Below are positions 5,989 to 6,368 of a stretch of 6,368 bases of DNA, one piece after another. The stretch lies in assembly GCA_018652925.1 (NCBI GenBank), contig JABIBH010000300.1:1-6368 (forward strand), read 5' to 3'. Under the pieces are notes generated by a model. It searched no databases and had not been told where the DNA came from. It saw only the letters and a program-made list of their open reading frames with translations. This DNA comes from a bacterium (GTDB lineage: Bacteria; Krumholzibacteriota; Krumholzibacteriia; LZORAL124-64-63). A program made the position numbers and the translations under genes. Positions within the stretch are counted from its first letter, which is position 1; each line of letters begins with the position of its first letter.

Positions 5989-6368
5989 CTAGTCCTCCCG
6001 CTTGGCAGCAAGACTAATGTCCGCAGCACCTGCTATTCTGCACTGATCCATTACCTTTACCACAACGCCGGTTATGCTCCCTTGATCAGCAACAATTATC
6101 ACGCCGCTGTCTGGTGCTTCAGCAAGCGCTCGCTCCACATGAGCTCTGACACTTCGCACATCTACCTGTTTTCCATCGAACCAGACTTCTCCGTTTTCAG
6201 CAACACCGATCATGATATTTCCACGCTCTTTGATTTCAGCAGTTTGAGCAGTTGAGCGTTGAACATCGATGCCGGACTCTTTGACAAAACTTGTAGTTAC
6301 CACAAAGAAAATCAGTAACAGGAAAACCATGTCGATAAGTGGGCCCATGTTGATATCAACTTTATCGC
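5989..6368 (-). CDS. exbD: ExbD/TolR-family proton-channel subunit (N-terminus cut by window edge)
   Basis: The frame is open through the right edge and reads DKVDINMGPLIDMVFLLLIFFVVTTSF there, the standard ExbD start region, so the real start lies a few codons beyond 6368. The Met at 6348 is internal. The Asp in PLIDMVF matches the essential membrane aspartate of ExbD (Asp25 in E. coli), which carries protons. A single membrane helix is followed by the periplasmic domain: strand GEVWFDGKQVDV, helix VRAHVERAL, then GVIIVADQGSITGVVVKVMDQCRIAGAADISLAAKR, in the usual ExbD order. It works with ExbB, presumably encoded just upstream outside the window, to energise TonB. TolR of the Tol-Pal system has the same fold, but the tonB gene 3 nt downstream favours ExbD. 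Confidence 0.93.
   Translation of the reverse strand, partial: DKVDINMGPLIDMVFLLLIFFVVTTSFVKESGIDVQRSTAQTAEIKERGNIMIGVAENGEVWFDGKQVDVRSVRAHVERALAEAPDSGVIIVADQGSITGVVVKVMDQCRIAGAADISLAAKRED

Noticed and set aside
6346..6348. ATG considered as the exbD start
   Set aside because: The frame continues upstream through DKVDIN, the usual residues before the ExbD membrane helix, so this Met is internal and the gene is cut by the window.

Overview
The window carries seven genes, all on the minus strand (right to left). No tRNA, rRNA, CRISPR array or mobile element is visible. Signal peptides, two predicted outer-membrane beta-barrels, an ExbD/TonB pair and a periplasmic-type multiheme cytochrome indicate a Gram-negative (diderm) bacterium with a respiratory, probably anaerobic or metal-linked, lifestyle. 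Strong AGGAGG-type ribosome binding sites, moderate GC and the ExbD-TonB-TPR order fit FCB-like or deltaproteobacterial lineages. The taxon cannot be fixed from this sequence.

Layout in the direction of transcription. (1) 6368-4226: an energy-transduction cluster of exbD (start lies beyond the right edge), tonB (GTG start) and a secreted TPR protein. It is tightly packed: 3 nt between exbD and the tonB start, and a 4-nt ATGA overlap between tonB and the TPR gene. (2) 4148-3204: a secreted DUF6588-like predicted outer-membrane barrel. (3) A 134-nt gap with a perfect 11-bp inverted repeat and a possible weak promoter. (4) 3069-2482: a cytoplasmic orphan protein with no confident family. (5) A 90-nt gap with an AT-rich dyad that overlaps a 20-nt-spaced direct repeat, plus an exact TTGACA. 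(6) 2391-1552: a DmsE/MtrA-type decaheme c-type cytochrome. (7) 1540 to the left edge: a long outer-membrane barrel in the MtrB/PioB position, whose ribosome binding site overlaps the cytochrome stop codon. The barrel is truncated by the window.

Genes 6 and 7 form the core of a porin-cytochrome conduit, in which a periplasmic decaheme protein sits in an outer-membrane barrel and passes electrons across the membrane. The direction of flow (reduction of an external acceptor such as metal, DMSO or electrode, or Fe(II) oxidation) depends on genes outside the window. The ExbD/TonB genes probably energise outer-membrane transport; a link to the conduit is only positional.

The points most worth a second look are the dyad/direct-repeat element upstream of the cytochrome, the orphan protein that may be a metallopeptidase relative lacking its zinc motif, the 11-bp hairpin, and the absence of an N-terminal CXXC in the MtrB-like barrel. 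I found no convincing wholly new system; the core genes belong to known families.
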